64,000 nucleotides of DNA from Villigracilis sp024434165 (GTDB lineage Bacteria; Chloroflexota; Anaerolineae; Anaerolineales; Villigracilaceae), in contig SZPK01000008.1 in the NCBI GenBank assembly GCA_030263665.1, forward strand, positions 124,001 through 188,000. Direction: 5' to 3'. Positions 61,823 through 64,000 of this stretch are shown here, one piece after another (the stretch's first letter is position 1; each line of letters opens with the position of its first letter). Under the pieces are notes generated by a model that was not told the DNA's origin, did no database searches, and worked only from the letters and a program-made list of their open reading frames with translations. The translations under genes and the position numbers were made by a program.

Positions 61823-62471
61823 ACAGCCCCGCCTGGAATACCAGAAACCAGCCGTTGAATGGATGCTTTATTTGAAGGATTTTCAATTCCCCCAATCGCT
61901 GTGCTCCAACGACGGCGTCCATTTTTTCGATCAAATCCTCCTTCTCGGTCTCCGAATGAAATGGGCAGACGAGATTGAGCGTGTCATCCAGAATTTCGGG
62001 GTAATAATCAGGGTCAAAAATATTTGATTGAGGCTTTACTTCAATCTCAACTTGATATTTCAAAGTCACAGATGACTTCTTCAATCTTCCAACGCGGCTT
62101 AGGACTTTTTGAAACGATACGGCGCTTTTTATCAGCTCTTTTTCTTCTTTGTCAACATCAGTCAGGTTTTCATCGATTATTTGGGAAAACATTTCACTTG
62201 ACAAATATTCTGCCGAGACGCCTCCGAGGAAACTCTCGTGTATCAGACAAACCTTTTGAAAACCCGCCTTACGACCACGAACAAGGAAATATTTATCTGT
62301 AAATATTGGTTCGATAGGAATAGTTATAACAAGTGGGGCAATTCGATAATCTTCATGATCGCTCACAAAAATCATTTCTTTGTCGCAATCCAACCCAGCA
62401 AGGCCCAAGCCTTGCTTAAGGAACGATCTCTTATCGAATAGTTCAATCCAAAATGAATATAATGACTCCAT
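61821..62471 (-). CDS. Hypothetical protein, third gene of the AT-rich block
   Basis: 216 residues, not recognised. Acidic and mixed in character, no signal or helix. Features: CLIHESFLGGVSAEYLSSEMFSQII, a charged linker (LTDVDKEEKELIK), VTLKYQVEIEVKPQSNIFDPDYYPEILDDTLNLVCPFHSE and IKHPFNGWFLVFQAG at the end. It starts six bases after the methylase stop codon, so the two are surely cotranscribed. Base composition is clearly lower in GC than the chromosome to its left. May be a control or helper protein of the adjoining methylase/nuclease, which is inference from position. Confidence 0.7.
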   Translation of the reverse strand: MESLYSFWIELFDKRSFLKQGLGLAGLDCDKEMIFVSDHEDYRIAPLVITIPIEPIFTDKYFLVRGRKAGFQKVCLIHESFLGGVSAEYLSSEMFSQIIDENLTDVDKEEKELIKSAVSFQKVLSRVGRLKKSSVTLKYQVEIEVKPQSNIFDPDYYPEILDDTLNLVCPFHSETEKEDLIEKMDAVVGAQRLGELKILQIKHPFNGWFLVFQAGL

Positions 62472-62477
62472 AACCCC

Positions 62478-63347
62478 TCACATCAAAGTCAGTTGAGTTA
62501 ATTTTTCTTCTTCTCTCACCATTTTTTTATTTGCCTTAAGGGGAAGAGAGTAATTGGAGATAAAAAGCTCATTTCCTTTATCAGCCTTGCCTTGTTTGTA
62601 ATTGTTCATTCCATACTGCAATTCCCATTCATAAATATTGGCGAATTCAAAATTCTTTCTGATTTCCGGGGAATCGTCATATGTGATCAACCATGAATGG
62701 TCGCATTTTTTCATTGCAACAGCAAATTCATCGTGATTGAATTCAGTATGCAGAACGCCATTTTTTCCATATAACTTCGATTTAGCAGCTTTGTAATATG
62801 GTGGATCTAAAAAAGTAAAAACGTTCTTTGAACCGCCGAAAAGCATCTCGCGATAATCTACATTAGTTATCTTTACCCCCTCCATAATCTCACCTAATTT
62901 AGCCACTCGTTCAATCGAAGAATTTGTAAACCTGCCAACGAAAGCTAGTTGAGAATAACCACCCGCCTCAACCACTCCAGAAAACGTAATTCTGTTCAGA
63001 ACAAAAAAACGAACAGCACGTTCAAATTCCGATAATTTCCCAACGTCAATTTCGAGTAGTTCATCAAATAATTCCTGCCCATTTAATCTTTCTTTTTTTA
63101 CCTTTGCCACCTCGCGAGCAAGTTTTTCGGAATCAATCTGTGCCGATTTCCAAAAACAATACAATTCCGAATTTAGATCATTAATCCAATATTTCACTTT
63201 TGGAAATTTCTGTTTTAGGTAGATGAAAAAAGAGGCGCCCCCAACAAATGGTTCGCGGTACTCGTCAAACTCCTTTGGTATAAGGAGTTTCATTTGCTGA
63301 ACGGCGCGGGACTTGCCGCCAGGGTATCTTAGAGGGCTTTTAATCAT
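62478..63347 (-). CDS. DNA adenine methylase, D12 class (Dam/M.DpnIIA-like)
   Basis: 289 residues. SPLRYPGGKSRA (motif X), PFVGGASFFIYL (motif I, S-adenosylmethionine site) and FLDPPYYKA with DPPY at 181-184 (motif IV) define alpha-class N6-adenine methyltransferases, which include GATC methylases; the recognition domain between 75 and 155 cannot be read for specificity. Start at ATG 63347, where homology begins, overlapping the upstream gene by eight bases. Low GC. Likely the modification half of a restriction-modification module. Confidence 0.92.
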   Translation of the reverse strand: MIKSPLRYPGGKSRAVQQMKLLIPKEFDEYREPFVGGASFFIYLKQKFPKVKYWINDLNSELYCFWKSAQIDSEKLAREVAKVKKERLNGQELFDELLEIDVGKLSEFERAVRFFVLNRITFSGVVEAGGYSQLAFVGRFTNSSIERVAKLGEIMEGVKITNVDYREMLFGGSKNVFTFLDPPYYKAAKSKLYGKNGVLHTEFNHDEFAVAMKKCDHSWLITYDDSPEIRKNFEFANIYEWELQYGMNNYKQGKADKGNELFISNYSLPLKANKKMVREEEKLTQLTLM

Positions 63348-64000
63348 GCTCTTTTTCGTTTGAGGAAATAAGAATTTCAAGTTTCTGGTTGTGTGCAGCT
63401 TCTTGGTTCATCTTTCTTATAATCGCAATCTCTCTGGCTGTACAGGCATTCTTATTGAGGATAAAGAAACTACTCAATTCGCCTTCACTGCACGGCATAG
63501 ATAAAGCCCCTCTTACTTTCCTTCCGGTTAATTTGAGGCGAGAACGAAACCTAACAGGGGCGAAATTTAATTTAAGTGTGTGTAAGTTAGAATACAGAAT
63601 CAATTTAAACAAACCATCTTTGACATCAGAAAGGCTTGGCAGGAACCCTCTGGTAGAGTTTTTTGATTCCTGTATCACATAAATATCACCTTCTTGCACA
63701 ACTTCATCAGCCGTCAGGTAGTATGTTCCACCAAGATAATTTTCTATTTTGAAGGTAGCCTTTACGCCATCCGCCAAATATTCGAAGCTGTGTAATGTTT
63801 GAGTTTCGCGAACCGACGCGCCTCTGGAACCGCGAAGTGAAATGTCTTTGAATTTCAAAAAATCCCTCATAATCGTCGCAAGATATTGTTCCTGTATATT
63901 TCGATCATGCATTAAGACGCCTGTCTTCCGGGATATCTTTTCATAACTATCCAAGGCGTTTTTGTAAATATCCACAAAACTGTCTTCAATTAGAGTTCTA
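63340..64000 (-). CDS. Putative PD-(D/E)XK nuclease, 5' end outside window
   Basis: The frame is open from the window edge to the stop at 63340; GTG at 63975 is a possible internal start, but in-frame codons continue upstream. Not a family I can name. Counting from that GTG, Asp97, Glu103 and Lys105 in EGDIYVIQESK resemble the D...ExK catalytic strand of restriction enzymes, with MutH-like spacing, followed by a helix (DVKDGLFKLILYSN). It overlaps the methylase gene by eight bases and shares its low GC. A type II restriction enzyme is the best guess. Confidence 0.6.
   Translation of the reverse strand, partial: RTLIEDSFVDIYKNALDSYEKISRKTGVLMHDRNIQEQYLATIMRDFLKFKDISLRGSRGASVRETQTLHSFEYLADGVKATFKIENYLGGTYYLTADEVVQEGDIYVIQESKNSTRGFLPSLSDVKDGLFKLILYSNLHTLKLNFAPVRFRSRLKLTGRKVRGALSMPCSEGELSSFFILNKNACTAREIAIIRKMNQEAAHNQKLEILISSNEKEHD

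Overview
The window looks like a moderately GC-rich bacterial chromosome, most likely Chloroflexota of the Anaerolineae type. This is inferred from gene content: a SCO1664-family gene next to a DUF3090 gene, many lipoproteins with Thr/Pro-rich linkers behind the lipobox, T-box and cobalamin leaders, archaeal/fungal-type riboflavin pyrimidine reductase, and a very large load of short palindromic intergenic repeats. No rRNA, tRNA, CRISPR array or complete insertion sequence is visible.

Layout. 1-3140: valS (3' end outside the window) behind a sigma70 promoter and T-box leader. 3.1-9 kb: a TSUP exporter, then a cobalamin-riboswitch-controlled btuF-btuC-btuD import operon and an NAD-binding epimerase-like gene. 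9-17 kb: an amine-dehydrogenase-like flavoprotein, a lipoprotein, ywbE, a class V aminotransferase, a FAH-family hydrolase, folK, a tandem DinB-like protein, a YbaK deacylase and endonuclease III. 17-27 kb: asparaginase, MBL protein, GAF-GAF-PAS histidine kinase, HAD phosphatase, and a heterodimeric ABC exporter with its MarR regulator and palindromic operator. 27-39 kb: a kinase-like phosphotransferase, two phosphodiesterase-like lipoproteins, hutU, an Rrf2 regulator, DUF2277, radA, homoserine dehydrogenase, and the SCO1664/DUF3090 pair. 39-46.7 kb: methylmalonyl-CoA mutase catalytic subunit, a GPH transporter, a YprB-type exonuclease, and a STAS / ferric-reductase / STAS / rhodanese cluster.

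46.7-55.7 kb is the most distinctive region: a metal-homeostasis island of DUF318-type permease, DUF1980 protein, a membrane-anchored TolB-like propeller, a NicO-type metal exporter fused to a homologous TolB-like propeller, a Zur-like regulator with a perfect 7-1-7 box, and znuA-znuC-znuB. The two propellers share a C-x4-C motif. 55.8-61.8 kb holds a CoxG-like protein, two tandem M1 metallopeptidase lipoproteins, two riboflavin genes and an SDR. 61.8-64 kb is an AT-rich three-gene block with a D12-class adenine methylase and a PD-(D/E)XK-like protein, probably an acquired restriction-modification module.

A second theme runs through the window. Small repeat families lie not only between genes but inside functional sequence: three in-frame insertions in valS, one in the homoserine dehydrogenase gene, one in the T-box leader, one in the variable arm of the cobalamin riboswitch, and repeats that supply the stop codons of radA, marR and the DUF2277 gene.
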